Part shown: positions 16,953-25,593 of the stretch, in pieces
Layout: the number at the start of each line of letters is the position of its first letter
Position numbering within the stretch: position 1 is the first letter of the stretch
Assembly (NCBI GenBank): GCA_025935195.1
Contig: JAICVS010000018.1
Span: 1 to 44,074 of the forward strand
Reading direction: 5' to 3'
Source of the DNA: Ktedonobacterales bacterium
Lineage (GTDB): Bacteria > Chloroflexota > Ktedonobacteria > Ktedonobacterales > JADMIN01
Length of the DNA stretch: 44,074 nt
The notes under the pieces: generated by a model
Database searches by the model: none
What the model saw: only the letters and a program-made list of their open reading frames with translations
What the model was told of the DNA's origin: nothing
Made by a program: the position numbers and the translations under genes

Positions 16953-16981
16953 TTGACGCAGACTCGCGCATGCCGTGTACT
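16953..16981 (+). promoter_or_regulatory. Sigma-70-like promoter of the two-component operon
   Basis: TTGACG (16953-16958) and TGTACT (16976-16981) are separated by 17 bp, 60 bp upstream of the response regulator ATG at 17041. Confidence 0.6.
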
Positions 16982-17040
16982 GTACGGCGAGGCGGCTATG
17001 ACACGTCACACCATTCGCGCTATCCAACAGGCACACTCAC

Positions 17041-17715
17041 ATGCACATCCTGGTCGTCGAAGATGAGAAACGGCTCGCCGCGCTGCTACGCCGCGTGCTC
17101 TCGGAGGAACGCCATGTCGTGGACGTCGCCAACGACGGCCTCGCCGGGCACGATCTCGCCACCAGCGGCACGTACGATCTCGTCATCCTCGACCTGATGC
17201 TGCCGGGCATGGATGGTGTGGAGATCTGCCGCCAGATGCGCCAGGTCGGCGTCGAGACGCCGGTGCTGATGCTGACGGCGCGCGGGGCGGTGGAGGATCG
17301 CGTGGCCGGTCTGAAGACGGGTGCGGACGACTACCTCGTCAAGCCGTTCGCGATGGAGGAGCTGCTCGCGCGTGTGGAGGCGCTGCTGCGCCGCCGCGCC
17401 AAAGGGCTGGAGGCGGGCCAGCAGCTCCAGGTGGCCGACCTCACGCTGGACCTCGTGCGCCACGAGGCGAAGCGCGGCGACCGCGTGATCGAGCTGACGG
17501 CCAAAGAGTTCGCCCTGCTCGAATACCTGATGCGCAACGCCGGACAGGTGCTCAGCCGCACCCAGATCATTGACCACGTCTGGCGCTACGACCTCGACGC
17601 GCTCTCCAACGTCGTGGACATCTACATCCACTACCTGCGTGACAAGGTGGACCGCAACCATCAGCGCCCGCTGATCAAGACCGTCCGCGGCGTCGGCTAT
17701 AAAATCGAACCATGA
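17041..17715 (+). CDS. OmpR/PhoB-family response regulator
   Basis: This 224-residue protein has a receiver domain with acidic residues in VVEDEK, the phospho-acceptor Asp51 in VILDLMLPGMDG, the conserved LTARG and the Lys in YLVKPF. A winged-helix DNA-binding domain follows (about 125-224), with ELTAKEFALLEYLMRNAG and the C-terminal TVRGVGYKIE. The stop overlaps the histidine kinase start by four bases. The htrA gene follows the kinase, so envelope stress genes are plausible targets. Confidence 0.93.
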   Translation: MHILVVEDEKRLAALLRRVLSEERHVVDVANDGLAGHDLATSGTYDLVILDLMLPGMDGVEICRQMRQVGVETPVLMLTARGAVEDRVAGLKTGADDYLVKPFAMEELLARVEALLRRRAKGLEAGQQLQVADLTLDLVRHEAKRGDRVIELTAKEFALLEYLMRNAGQVLSRTQIIDHVWRYDLDALSNVVDIYIHYLRDKVDRNHQRPLIKTVRGVGYKIEP

Positions 17716-19145
17716 GCCGGATCACCTCACCGCCGGCGCGCACCGGCCTCACCGGCCTCACCGGCCTCACCGACCGCATCCAGGCGCTACAGGCGCGGCT
17801 GCCCGGCCGCGGCGGCGCGCTGATGGGTGACCCGTCGGCGGCGATGTTCGGGCGCATCCGCCGCCGGCTGACACTGTGGTATCTCGCCATCCTCGCCGGT
17901 ATCCTCATCCTCGCCGGCGCCGCCCTGTACTTCGGTGTGCGCCAGGCACTGCTCGCCCCGGTCCCGGGCTATCTGCATGACAGCGCGCAATCCATCGCGA
18001 TGGCATGGCAACAGGAGCCGCCATTCGATCAGGCCACATGCCACAATATCCCGCCTGACGCTATCCAGCATGTGCCGTACGTCGCGTGCTTTGGCCCCGC
18101 GGGCACCAGCGTGTTGCGGACTCAAGGCGGCGTGCCTCCGGCGTTCATCGCGCCTGATCTCGTGAGTGAGCTGTTGGAGCATCAGCAGGTCCAGGCATCC
18201 GATATGGTGAACGCCGGGAGCGGCTTGGGCACCATCGAGCGGTATGCGCTGGTCGTGCGTGACCGCGACGGCGACGGTCGCGTCATCGGCATCGTGCAGG
18301 TCGGCATCCCGCTAGAAGGTGAGCTGCGCTCGCTCGACGTGCTGCTGGCGCTGCTGCTGGTGCTCGGCGCACTCACGCTGGGCGGCGCGGCAGCCGGCGC
18401 GCTTTTCCTCTCGTCGCGCGCGCTCGCGCCGGCGCGGCTGGCGTTCACGCGCCAGCAGGCGTTCATCGCGGACGCCGCGCACGAGATTCGCACGCCGCTG
18501 ACGCTGATGCGCGCGGACGCGGAGGTGCTGCTGCGCGGGCGCGAGCGGCTGGACCCCGACGACGCCGAGCTGCTGGAAGACATCGTCGCCGAGACGGCGC
18601 ACATGGCCGCGCTCGCCGGCAACATGCTGACGCTGGCCCGCCTCGACGCTGGCGCCCAGGCCATCGAGCGCGACGTGGTGGACCTGACCGAGGTCGCGTC
18701 CGCCATGATGCGGCGTGCGCGGGCACTGGCGGACGAGAAGGGTATCACGCTCGCCTTCGACAGCGCCGGTCCTGTCCTCACGTTGGGCGACCGCGCGCTG
18801 CTCGATCATGCCGCGCTGATCCTGCTGGACAACGCGCTCAAGTACAACCGTCCGGGCGGCGGCGTCATACTGCACGCGTTCTCCGCTGGCGGCGAGGCCG
18901 TGCTGGAAGTGCGCGACACCGGCGAGGGCATCCCACCGGAACATCTGCCGCACTTGGGCGAGCGCTTCTACCGTGTGGACAAGGCGCGCTCGCGCGAGCA
19001 GGGAGGCGCGGGGCTAGGCCTCTCCATCGTGCGCGGCATCGCCGTCGCCCACGGCGGCACGCTCAGCTTCGCCAGCATGCCGGGCGAGGGAACTACCGCA
19101 ATCCTCACCCTCCCCGTCGCCCGCGCGCTCCCCGCCGCTCCATGA
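17712..19145 (+). CDS. Membrane sensor histidine kinase
   Basis: This 477-residue kinase has two membrane helices (about 55-76 and 207-233) flanking an external sensor domain of about 130 residues containing two cysteines (C110, C126). The H-box AAHEIRTPLTLMR carries His257. The N-box is LLDNALKYNRPGG, and the G-boxes are DTGEGIPPEHLPHLGERFYR and GAGLGLSIVRGIAVAHGG. The N-terminus has three GLT repeats from a tandem ACCGGCCTC run (17741-17775). The ATG overlaps the regulator stop, so the two form one operon. A later Met (38 or 45) could be the true start, since the first 45 residues are low-complexity. Confidence 0.9.
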   Translation: MSRITSPPARTGLTGLTGLTDRIQALQARLPGRGGALMGDPSAAMFGRIRRRLTLWYLAILAGILILAGAALYFGVRQALLAPVPGYLHDSAQSIAMAWQQEPPFDQATCHNIPPDAIQHVPYVACFGPAGTSVLRTQGGVPPAFIAPDLVSELLEHQQVQASDMVNAGSGLGTIERYALVVRDRDGDGRVIGIVQVGIPLEGELRSLDVLLALLLVLGALTLGGAAAGALFLSSRALAPARLAFTRQQAFIADAAHEIRTPLTLMRADAEVLLRGRERLDPDDAELLEDIVAETAHMAALAGNMLTLARLDAGAQAIERDVVDLTEVASAMMRRARALADEKGITLAFDSAGPVLTLGDRALLDHAALILLDNALKYNRPGGGVILHAFSAGGEAVLEVRDTGEGIPPEHLPHLGERFYRVDKARSREQGGAGLGLSIVRGIAVAHGGTLSFASMPGEGTTAILTLPVARALPAAP

Positions 19146-19324
19146 GAAATCTCACATAATCCTCCAATATTCGCCACAGGCCGTCGCCGTATGCTCTGTG
19201 GTGATACCAGTTCATCCCGTGGTCGTCACTTCCTAATGCGGACTGTGGACGCGACCTTGCGACAGGGATGCGGGTACGGGCGGGGTCAGCGCGTCGCCCC
19301 GGCAGCCAGGAGGAACGACCACAC

Positions 19325-20779
19325 ATGATTGATTTCAACGCCTCTCAGGATACAGAGGGCGGTGCATCCCAGCCGGGCGAGCCGTCCAGCTCATCGGCCG
19401 CCATCCCGCCGCTGCCGCCCAACCCGGAGCATCCTGAGCATTCTGAGCGGCAGGTGGATACGCAGGCATTGGCTCACCAGTCGTACGCGCCGTACACGCC
19501 GCCCGACACGCCCACCGTAGAGGCCGATCGTCCCTCACCTCTAGGCGCCACGCCGTATCCCTATGCCAGCTCGCCAAATTATTCGAACTATCCGAACTAT
19601 CCGAACTACGCCGATTATCCGCTGTATCCCCAGCCGCCGGCGCGCCGTCGCGGGGTGGGGCCGTGGATCGCCGTGGGCGGCGCGCTGCTGCTCGTCATCC
19701 TGATCGTCACGTTTGCCTTCGGCCGAGCCATTGGTAACGACTCGGCGGCGCACACCGGCTCCAGCGCCATTGGCACGGGCCGCACGGCTGCTACCGTCGC
19801 TGTCCCGCCGGCCGCGCAAGATCTCCAGCAGACCGTCGTCAACGTCATCCACACCGTCCAGCCCTCGGTTGTGGAAGTGAAGGGCAACGTGCAGGGCGGC
19901 GAGGTGATCGGCTCCGGCGAGATCATCACCGATGACGGCTACATCGTCACCAACGACCACGTGGTGCAGGATGGCGGCAGCTTCACCGTCACCCTCTCCA
20001 ACGGCCAGACCTTCCCGGCCGATGTGCGCGGCCAGTCCGCACAGGACGACCTTGCCATTCTCAAGATCAGCGCCGCCAACCTCCAGGCGATCAACTTCGC
20101 GCCGTCCAGCGACGTGCAGGTCGGCCAGTTCGTGATCGCCATCGGCAGCCCGCTCGGCCTCGATCAGTCCGCCACCTTCGGCATCGTCAGCGCGCTCAAT
20201 CGCACGGCTGGTGAGGGGCAGGACGGACCAGCCGCCGTCCTGACCGGCCTCATCCAGACGAGCGCGCCGATCAACCCCGGCAACAGCGGCGGCGCGCTGG
20301 TGGACCTGCAAGGGCGGCTGGTCGGCGTGCCGACACTGGCGGCCGCCAACAGCCAGACGGGCGGCGCCGCCGACGGCATCGGCTTCGCCATCCCCTCTGA
20401 TCGCGTGAAATTCGTCGCCGACCAGCTCATCAAGAACGGCAAGCTCGTCAGCTCCGGCCAGGGCTTCCTCGGCATCCAGGGCCAGGACGTTACTCCGCAG
20501 CTCGCCAGCGCCTTCAACCTGCCGGTGCAGAGTGGCGTGCAGATCGGCGACTTCGCCAACGACGCGTCGGGCAAAAGCCCGGCCCAGGCCGCCGGCCTCC
20601 AGAAGGGCGACATCATCGTCGCGGTGGACGGGACGACGGTCAATGACAGCAGCGACCTCGTCTCCGCGCTGCTCAACAAGTCGCCGGGCACGCAGGTCAA
20701 GATCACCGTCGCGCGCGGCTCCGGCAAGCAGACCGTCACGGTCACGCTGGGCGAGCGCCCGACCAATGCCGGCGGCTGA
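19325..20779 (+). CDS. htrA: HtrA/DegP-type S1C serine protease with PDZ domain
   Basis: The 484-residue protein starts at an ATG with AGGAGG 12 nt upstream. Residues 1-108 are a polar, Pro/Tyr-rich cytoplasmic tail with NYPNYPNY repeats. One membrane helix lies at about 113-133. The trypsin-like domain follows with His212 (VTNDHVV), Asp242 (DDLAILKIS) and Ser321 (NPGNSGGALVD). A single PDZ domain fills about 385-484 (GFLGIQGQDVTPQ ... AGLQKGDIIVAVDG). HtrA proteases degrade or refold damaged envelope proteins. It is likely part of the envelope response with the two-component system just upstream. CTTGCGACAGG lies 59 bp before the start. Confidence 0.93.
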   Translation: MIDFNASQDTEGGASQPGEPSSSSAAIPPLPPNPEHPEHSERQVDTQALAHQSYAPYTPPDTPTVEADRPSPLGATPYPYASSPNYSNYPNYPNYADYPLYPQPPARRRGVGPWIAVGGALLLVILIVTFAFGRAIGNDSAAHTGSSAIGTGRTAATVAVPPAAQDLQQTVVNVIHTVQPSVVEVKGNVQGGEVIGSGEIITDDGYIVTNDHVVQDGGSFTVTLSNGQTFPADVRGQSAQDDLAILKISAANLQAINFAPSSDVQVGQFVIAIGSPLGLDQSATFGIVSALNRTAGEGQDGPAAVLTGLIQTSAPINPGNSGGALVDLQGRLVGVPTLAAANSQTGGAADGIGFAIPSDRVKFVADQLIKNGKLVSSGQGFLGIQGQDVTPQLASAFNLPVQSGVQIGDFANDASGKSPAQAAGLQKGDIIVAVDGTTVNDSSDLVSALLNKSPGTQVKITVARGSGKQTVTVTLGERPTNAGG

Positions 20780-20781
20780 TC

Positions 20782-20934
20782 GGAGTTCCTCACCCCCGAC
20801 CCCTCTCCCCGCGGGGAGAGGGGTGGCAGAGACGCTGTATGGCGCTTGCCCTGTGGGGAGAGGGGTGGCAGAGATGCCGGTCCGCGTGGCTCCCCCTCGC
20901 CTCCGCGGAGGCGAGGGGGTTGGGGGGTGAGGAT
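20782..20934. repeat. Cluster of REP-like GC-rich repeats
   Basis: Three palindromic units lie back to back between htrA and pncA. First is TTCCTCACCCCCGACCCCTC with GGGGAGAGGGGTGGCAGAG. Second is a repeated GGGGAGAGGGGTGGCAGAG at about 20856-20874. Third is an inverted CCCCCTCGCCTCCGCGGAGG unit ending in GGGGGGTGAGG. The genes are convergent, so the hairpins may also terminate transcription. Confidence 0.75.
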
Positions 20935-20940
20935 GCCCGG

Positions 20941-21525
20941 CTATGGATGGAACTCTGTGATCGTCTCCGGCGCCGCTCCGCCGTCCAGCATCAGCCGCAG
21001 CGCGCGGTCGCCATCCCCCGGACGCACGTCTACCGGGCGCGAGGCGTCCGTCAGCACGTGCGTCTCCAGCCCTTCGCTCAGCGCATCCAGCACCGTTGCC
21101 TTCACGCAATAGTCCGTCGCCAGGCCGCCGATGTGGACACGTGTCACGCCGAGCGCGCGCAGCGCCTCGCGCAATGTCTGGCCGCCCTCCGGCAGCCGCG
21201 CCTCGAAGGCGGAGTAGCCGTCGTCCTCCGTGTCGGTGCCCTTCGAGACCACTTGCGCCTCGCCCGGCAGCTCTAGATAGGGGTTGAACTCCGCGCCCCA
21301 CGTCCCCTGGACGCAGTGCGGCGGCCACGGCCCGCCCTGGGCGGCGAAGTGCTTCGTCGCGGCGGGATGCCAGTCGCGGCTGGCGAAGATGGGCATGCTG
21401 GCCGTTCGCGCGCGGCGGATGTACTCATTCAGCACCGGCACCACCTCATTGCCCAGTGGCACTGCCAGCGCGCCGCCGGGGCAGAAGTCATTCTGCACGT
21501 CCACTACGATCAATGCATCCGCCAT
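20941..21525 (-). CDS. pncA: Nicotinamidase (isochorismatase-family)
   Basis: This 194-residue enzyme has the PncA catalytic triad: Asp9 in VVDVQNDFCPGG, Lys95 in VVSKGTD and Cys140 in GLATDYCVKAT. Metal ligands are in SRDWHP (Asp51, His53) and PPHC (His70). It hydrolyses nicotinamide to nicotinate in NAD salvage. The chosen ATG starts at the domain; a longer frame upstream translates a DNA repeat and is not native. It follows nrtR on the same strand by 71 bp. Regulation by the neighbouring NrtR is inferred. Confidence 0.92.
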   Translation of the reverse strand: MADALIVVDVQNDFCPGGALAVPLGNEVVPVLNEYIRRARTASMPIFASRDWHPAATKHFAAQGGPWPPHCVQGTWGAEFNPYLELPGEAQVVSKGTDTEDDGYSAFEARLPEGGQTLREALRALGVTRVHIGGLATDYCVKATVLDALSEGLETHVLTDASRPVDVRPGDGDRALRLMLDGGAAPETITEFHP

Positions 21526-21538
21526 AACGTGCCTGCCT

Positions 21539-21596
21539 CTCTGTGTCTTCCTCCGTGTAGCTCCGTGTCCCTCCGTGTCCTCTGTGGTCATTCTCC
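21539..21596 (-). repeat. CACAGAGGACACGGAGG-type dispersed repeat
   Basis: On the minus strand ACCACAGAGGACACGGAGGG is followed by ACACGGAGCTACACGGAGG and AAGACACAGAGAGG. This recognisable Mu-like repeat motif occurs in intergenic DNA of many unrelated environmental bacteria. Here it fills the gap between nrtR and pncA and supplies purine-rich sequence ahead of the pncA start. A related GGAGGAACGGAGGAAACGG run occurs at 11880-11900. Confidence 0.7.
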
Positions 21597-22367
21597 TTAT
21601 GCGCTCGCCTTCGGGTTGAAGCGATAGAGCCGCGCCGGGCGGTGCTGGCCGACCATCTTCATGCGCTGCGTCGGCTCGACGATGCGCGTGATCAGCAGCT
21701 TCTTGCGGAAGTTGCGCTTGTCCAGCGGGCGATTCAGGATGGCCTCGTAGACCTCTTGCAGCTCGCTCAGCGTGAACTCTGGCGGCAGCAGTTGGAAACC
21801 GATGGTCGTGTACTCCAGCTTGCCGCGCAACCGTTGCAGCGTATAGCGCAGGATGTCGCCGTGGTCGAAGGCCAGTGGCGGCGTGTCGTACGCGGGGAAG
21901 AGCTGGGCTTCCGCGCCGCCGTCCGACCCCGGCGCGCGGGTGTGAATCTGCCCCGGCCGCTCCAGCACGTAGTAGACCACCGTGATCACGCGCGTGCGTG
22001 GATCGCGCGCCGGCTCGCCAAAGGTGTAGAGCTGTTCTAGATAAACGTCCGCGCCGCTCGCGCCCGTCTCCTGCCGCAGTTCGCGCAGCGCCGCATCTTC
22101 CAGCGACTCATCCGGCCGCACCAGCCCGCCGGGGAAGCCCCACATGCCCGCGAACGGCGCATGATCGCGCCGCACCAGCAGTACCTCCAGCCGCCCCGTG
22201 CGCACCGTCAGGATCACCACATCCACGGTGACGGCCGGGCGGTCTGCCCGCTCGAATGCGCCCGGCGTCGGTGCGGCGCCGTTCAGCGTGTTCGCCCGCG
22301 TCTCATGCGTGCGCATGGCGCGCTGGGGCAGGTCCTGTGGTGTATCGGTTGGTGTATCGGTCGTCAT
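21597..22367 (-). CDS. nrtR: NrtR-type NUDIX transcriptional regulator of NAD metabolism
   Basis: From the chosen ATG the protein has 256 residues. The NUDIX domain (about 25-170) contains the box GLVRPDESLEDAALRELRQE with TGA; one of the paired glutamates of the canonical REUxEExGU is Gln. The C-terminal winged helix (about 175-256) has FTLSELQEVYEAILNRPL DKRNF, the hallmark of NrtR DNA-binding domains. NrtR represses NAD genes and senses ADP-ribose or related compounds. The next gene on the strand is pncA, fitting the role. A minus-strand -10 (TATACT, 22427-22432) lies upstream. The exact start is uncertain, because an in-frame ATG also exists at 22316. Confidence 0.85.
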   Translation of the reverse strand: MTTDTPTDTPQDLPQRAMRTHETRANTLNGAAPTPGAFERADRPAVTVDVVILTVRTGRLEVLLVRRDHAPFAGMWGFPGGLVRPDESLEDAALRELRQETGASGADVYLEQLYTFGEPARDPRTRVITVVYYVLERPGQIHTRAPGSDGGAEAQLFPAYDTPPLAFDHGDILRYTLQRLRGKLEYTTIGFQLLPPEFTLSELQEVYEAILNRPLDKRNFRKKLLITRIVEPTQRMKMVGQHRPARLYRFNPKASA

Positions 22368-22603
22368 CGCCACCGCCGCTGCTGCTGGCCGCGCCCACAC
22401 GGCGCGGCGAACATCCTCTCGCTTCCAGTATAGCCCAGCCCCGCGCACGTCATCTTGCGCCCGTGCGCGTGCCTTGACCGGCTCAGCCGCGTGTGCGACA
22501 CTGCCGGGTGGCCGCGCGCCCGGCGTGAGCGGGCTGGCAGCTCCGCACTCGCCATCCGTTCCCGGCACGGTCGCGTCGCGCCAGACCTTGGAGACAACAC
22601 CTC

Positions 22604-23308
22604 ATGTTAGACGATATGACGAGCGCCCGCCGCCTGCCCATGACCGGCGTGCCGCAGCCTACGCGCGCGTCCGTGCTCGCCTTGCCGGACGTCCACATCT
22701 CGCGCCACCCCGTCGTCGCCCACAAGATGACGGCGCTACGCGACCGGCGCACCGCCTCCCCGGAGTTCTACCGGCTGGTGCGCGAGCTGGGCACACTGCT
22801 CGCCTATGAAGCGACGATGGATCTGCGCACGGTCGGCGTTCCCAGTGAGACGCCGCTGGAGGCGATGACGGGCCAGCGTCTCGCCGGAGGCGTCGGCATC
22901 GTGCCCATCCTGCGCGCCGGCCTAGGCCTGGCGGACGGCTTCCGCCAGGTGTTGCCGGATGCCCAGGTCTGGCACCTGGGGCTGCGCCGCGACGAGCGCA
23001 CGCTGGAGCCGATCGAGTACTACAATCAACTGGCACGCGCCACCGACCTCCAGGTATGCTTCTCGGTGGACCCGATGCTCGCCACCGGCGGCTCCGCGAT
23101 TGACGCCCTGAACATTCTCAAGCGGTACGGCGTCCCGCATCTGCGCTATGTTGGGCTGATCGCCGCGCCGTACGGACTGAGCAAGCTGCGCGAGGCGCAC
23201 CCAGACGTGCCGATCTATCTGGCCGCGCTGGATGAGCGCCTGGACGAGCGCGGCTTCATCTGCCCCGGCCTGGGCGACGCTGGCGACCGCCAGTTCGGCA
23301 CGCTTTGA
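22604..23308 (+). CDS. upp: Uracil phosphoribosyltransferase
   Basis: This 234-residue enzyme converts uracil and PRPP to UMP. Recognisable blocks are HPVVAHKMTALRDRRTASPE, GIVPILRAGLGLADGF, the PRPP-loop DPMLATGGSA and the C-terminal uracil-binding GFICPGLGDAGDRQFGT. The N-terminus carries about 30 extra residues, so translation could begin at Met13 (22640) instead. It is divergent from nrtR, sharing a 236-bp intergenic region. Confidence 0.95.
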   Translation: MLDDMTSARRLPMTGVPQPTRASVLALPDVHISRHPVVAHKMTALRDRRTASPEFYRLVRELGTLLAYEATMDLRTVGVPSETPLEAMTGQRLAGGVGIVPILRAGLGLADGFRQVLPDAQVWHLGLRRDERTLEPIEYYNQLARATDLQVCFSVDPMLATGGSAIDALNILKRYGVPHLRYVGLIAAPYGLSKLREAHPDVPIYLAALDERLDERGFICPGLGDAGDRQFGTL

Positions 23309-23353
23309 ATCGCGCGTTCTCCCGGCTACTCCTACAGAAACGACCTACCATTC

Positions 23354-23983
23354 GTGTCAGACCAACCAGACCAAGATGAGACCCGGCCACGCGAGATGGG
23401 CAACGGCGACTCCCACGTGACAGAGCCGGATGAGCCGCTGGTTGCCGAGCGTGCCGCTCACGCTCCACGCGATCCGTATGAGGGTGCCGTCCCACCGGGA
23501 TATGACTGGCCCACCCACGGCGGCTACCTTGGCTGCCTGATTGGGCTGATGGCCTCGTGCCTGATCGGCGCCTTCCTTGGCTCCACGCTCTTCGCCGCGC
23601 TGAGCTGCTCCTCCCCCATCCCCGGCGACACGCTCATCCAGGGCTGCCGCCCGTTGCTGCCCGGCATCGTCTCCGCCCTGCTCACTGTGGCCGCTTTCCT
23701 CGTTGCGACCTTCCTGCTCACGCGGCTCGGCTGGAATCTGGGCAAGCGGTTCCTGCGCGAGTATCCACAGCCGCGCCCCACCTGGGGCGAGAGCGACGAA
23801 GCGGATGACGTCGTAGCGGATGCGGTCTACGAGACTGACGGATCAGATACACTGGCCGCCGACGGCATGGAGACGGCCGCATCGCCCGAACCATTCGAAG
23901 GCGATACGGCCGCAAGCGCCACCGGAATGCCAGGTGCGGGCGAGGGCGTGGATGGCGTCGGACACAGGCGCGACGCGCTCTAG
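23354..23983 (+). CDS. Hypothetical membrane protein
   Basis: The 209-residue protein starts at GTG 45 bp after upp. It has a polar acidic N-terminus, two hydrophobic helices (GCLIGLMASCLIGAFLGSTL near 60 and IVSALLTVAAFLVATFLLTR near 105), and an acidic Thr/Ala-rich tail of about 80 residues. No family is recognised. It is probably cotranscribed with upp. Confidence 0.6.
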   Translation: MSDQPDQDETRPREMGNGDSHVTEPDEPLVAERAAHAPRDPYEGAVPPGYDWPTHGGYLGCLIGLMASCLIGAFLGSTLFAALSCSSPIPGDTLIQGCRPLLPGIVSALLTVAAFLVATFLLTRLGWNLGKRFLREYPQPRPTWGESDEADDVVADAVYETDGSDTLAADGMETAASPEPFEGDTAASATGMPGAGEGVDGVGHRRDAL

Positions 23984-24062
23984 CGCCGACATGCGCGCAT
24001 GCGCCGGGTTCGTTTCCGTGGCGATGCGACATTCGCTGAATCAGCGCACGCTCAATACATGT

Positions 24063-24521
24063 TCAGCGCACGCCTATCAGCGCCTCGCGCATGGATGCCA
24101 ATTCGTGCCGGTGCTGTACGGAGAGTTTGCGCAGCTTCGCTTCGCCGGCGGGCGCCAGCGAGACGAACACCTGGCGCCGGTCCGTCACCCCCTGCTCCCG
24201 GCGCACCAGCCCCTGCGCCTCCGTGCGGTCGATCAGCCCGACCATGCTGTGCTGGCGCATCTGCAATCGGTCGGCCAGCTCCGAGACTGTCGCGCTCTCG
24301 CGACCCGGAAAGCCTTTGATCGCGAGCAAGAGCTGGTGCTGCTGCGGCGTGATGCCCTCGTGACGGGCCGCCTGCTCGCTGAAGCGCAGGAAGCGCCGGA
24401 TCGCGTAGCGGAACGAAGCAATGGACTCGAATTCCGGCTTCGAGATCGTGTCGGTGGCCGGCTGCGCCGGGGTGTCGAAGCGGCGCGCGTCGTGTTCAGA
24501 AAAGTTGGCTTTCATGTGCAT
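24063..24521 (-). CDS. MarR-family transcriptional regulator
   Basis: This 152-residue protein has the MarR winged-helix pattern: RYAIRRFLRFSEQAARHEGI, TPQQHQLLLAIKGF, a recognition region TVSELADRLQMRQHSMVGLI, and a wing DRTEAQGLVRREQG with the conserved DRRQVFVSLAPAGEA. The start is taken at MHMKAN (24521); the longer frame adds 17 residues without a clear ribosome binding site. MarR proteins often sense small aromatic compounds and repress adjacent genes. The neighbours (membrane protein, zinc-ribbon protein) do not show a target. Confidence 0.85.
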   Translation of the reverse strand: MHMKANFSEHDARRFDTPAQPATDTISKPEFESIASFRYAIRRFLRFSEQAARHEGITPQQHQLLLAIKGFPGRESATVSELADRLQMRQHSMVGLIDRTEAQGLVRREQGVTDRRQVFVSLAPAGEAKLRKLSVQHRHELASMREALIGVR

Positions 24522-24688
24522 TTCCACCAGAGTGAGTGCGCGCGGATGATTCGTGCGCCGCGAAACGACCATCGTGTCGGTTGTCTATACCCTATCACGC
24601 GCCTCGCATACCCGGCACCTGGCGCTGGTGGCGCTGGGATGAATCGCGTGTGTCCGCGCGCCGCTGAGCACGGGGCGGCGCCTGTGAT

Positions 24689-25417
24689 CTATTTTTGCTG
24701 CAGCGCCAGCAACAGCGCGCCCGCCGCGCTCGCCAGGCTGCCCACCAGGCACACTATCCCCAGCACGATGCGCACCGAGCGACCGGACCCACCCGCCGCT
24801 GGCGCACGTCCCGCAGTGTAGCCGCCATCCATCGGGTACGCGGTCGTCCGTGCGCCGCGCGCGTAGGCGGGGGCCGGAGGCAGGAACGCTTCCGTCGGCG
24901 CGTCACCGTCAGTTGGCTGCCAGGGGCCATCCGCGTCTGAACGGAACCGCGCCGTCCCGGTCGCCGGCGCACGGAAGGCCGTGCCGGCGTCGGCCATGCT
25001 CGCGCTCACTGGCGTGCCACACTGCCCGCAGAATGCCTCGTTGCCCGTGATACGCGCGCCGCATGTCCCACAGAAGCGTGCGGGCGTGCCGGTCGTGATG
25101 GGCCCGCGCGAGCCTGCCGCCCGCGCGGGCGGCGTGTAACGCGGCAGGTCCACTGTCCGCTCCAAGACGGGAGCGGCCGCGGCGGCTGGTGCAGCCGGTG
25201 CGCCGCTGCGCGTTGCCGGCTGGGGAGCCGGGATATCGGGGATATCGGCCACCCGTGTCTCGCCGAGTGAGGGCGAACTGCCCCGATCGTCCGCCGTCTC
25301 CGTTGCTGGCGCATCCGCCGCCGTGTGCGCCTGCCAGCCACAGTTGCCGCAGACCCCATCCGCGCTCACCGCATCCGCGCCGCATTGCTCACATCGTGTC
25401 ACGTCATTCGCCTCCAC
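24689..25417 (-). CDS. Double zinc-ribbon protein with C-terminal membrane anchor
   Basis: This 242-residue protein has one zinc ribbon at the N-terminus (CEQCGA ... CGNCGW) and a second in the middle ([20 protein letters not shown]). They are linked by Ala/Pro-rich segments, with one C-terminal helix ([20 protein letters not shown]). The build resembles the zinc-ribbon protein at 594-1814 but with the anchor at the end. Such proteins are frequent in this group of bacteria, and their roles are not established. Divergent from hemL. Confidence 0.7.
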   Translation of the reverse strand: MEANDVTRCEQCGADAVSADGVCGNCGWQAHTAADAPATETADDRGSSPSLGETRVADIPDIPAPQPATRSGAPAAPAAAAAPVLERTVDLPRYTPPARAAGSRGPITTGTPARFCGTCGARITGNEAFCGQCGTPVSASMADAGTAFRAPATGTARFRSDADGPWQPTDGDAPTEAFLPPAPAYARGARTTAYPMDGGYTAGRAPAAGGSGRSVRIVLGIVCLVGSLASAAGALLLALQQK

Positions 25418-25593
25418 GCGCTGGTTGTCTTCGCGTTCAGTATAGCGCCCGTAGGCGCCGCTGGCAACGCGGGGGTTACTCAGCGCGCTCCCCGGCCAGT
25501 CAGCCGCGCCTATCCATGTTCAGCCGCGCTACAATTGCGAGCGGAATGTTTCTTTGTTCAGCGCACGCAGTTCAGCGAAGGAGCCTCACGCTC

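Noticed and set aside
17741..17775. ACCGGCCTC tandem repeat as a regulatory element
   Set aside because: It is inside the kinase gene and only adds GLT triplets to a disordered N-terminus; treated as a coding slippage tract.
19541..21328. A 595-codon open frame on the minus strand
   Set aside because: It is antisense to htrA and the repeat cluster; low-complexity composition and no domain signature, a typical GC-rich shadow.
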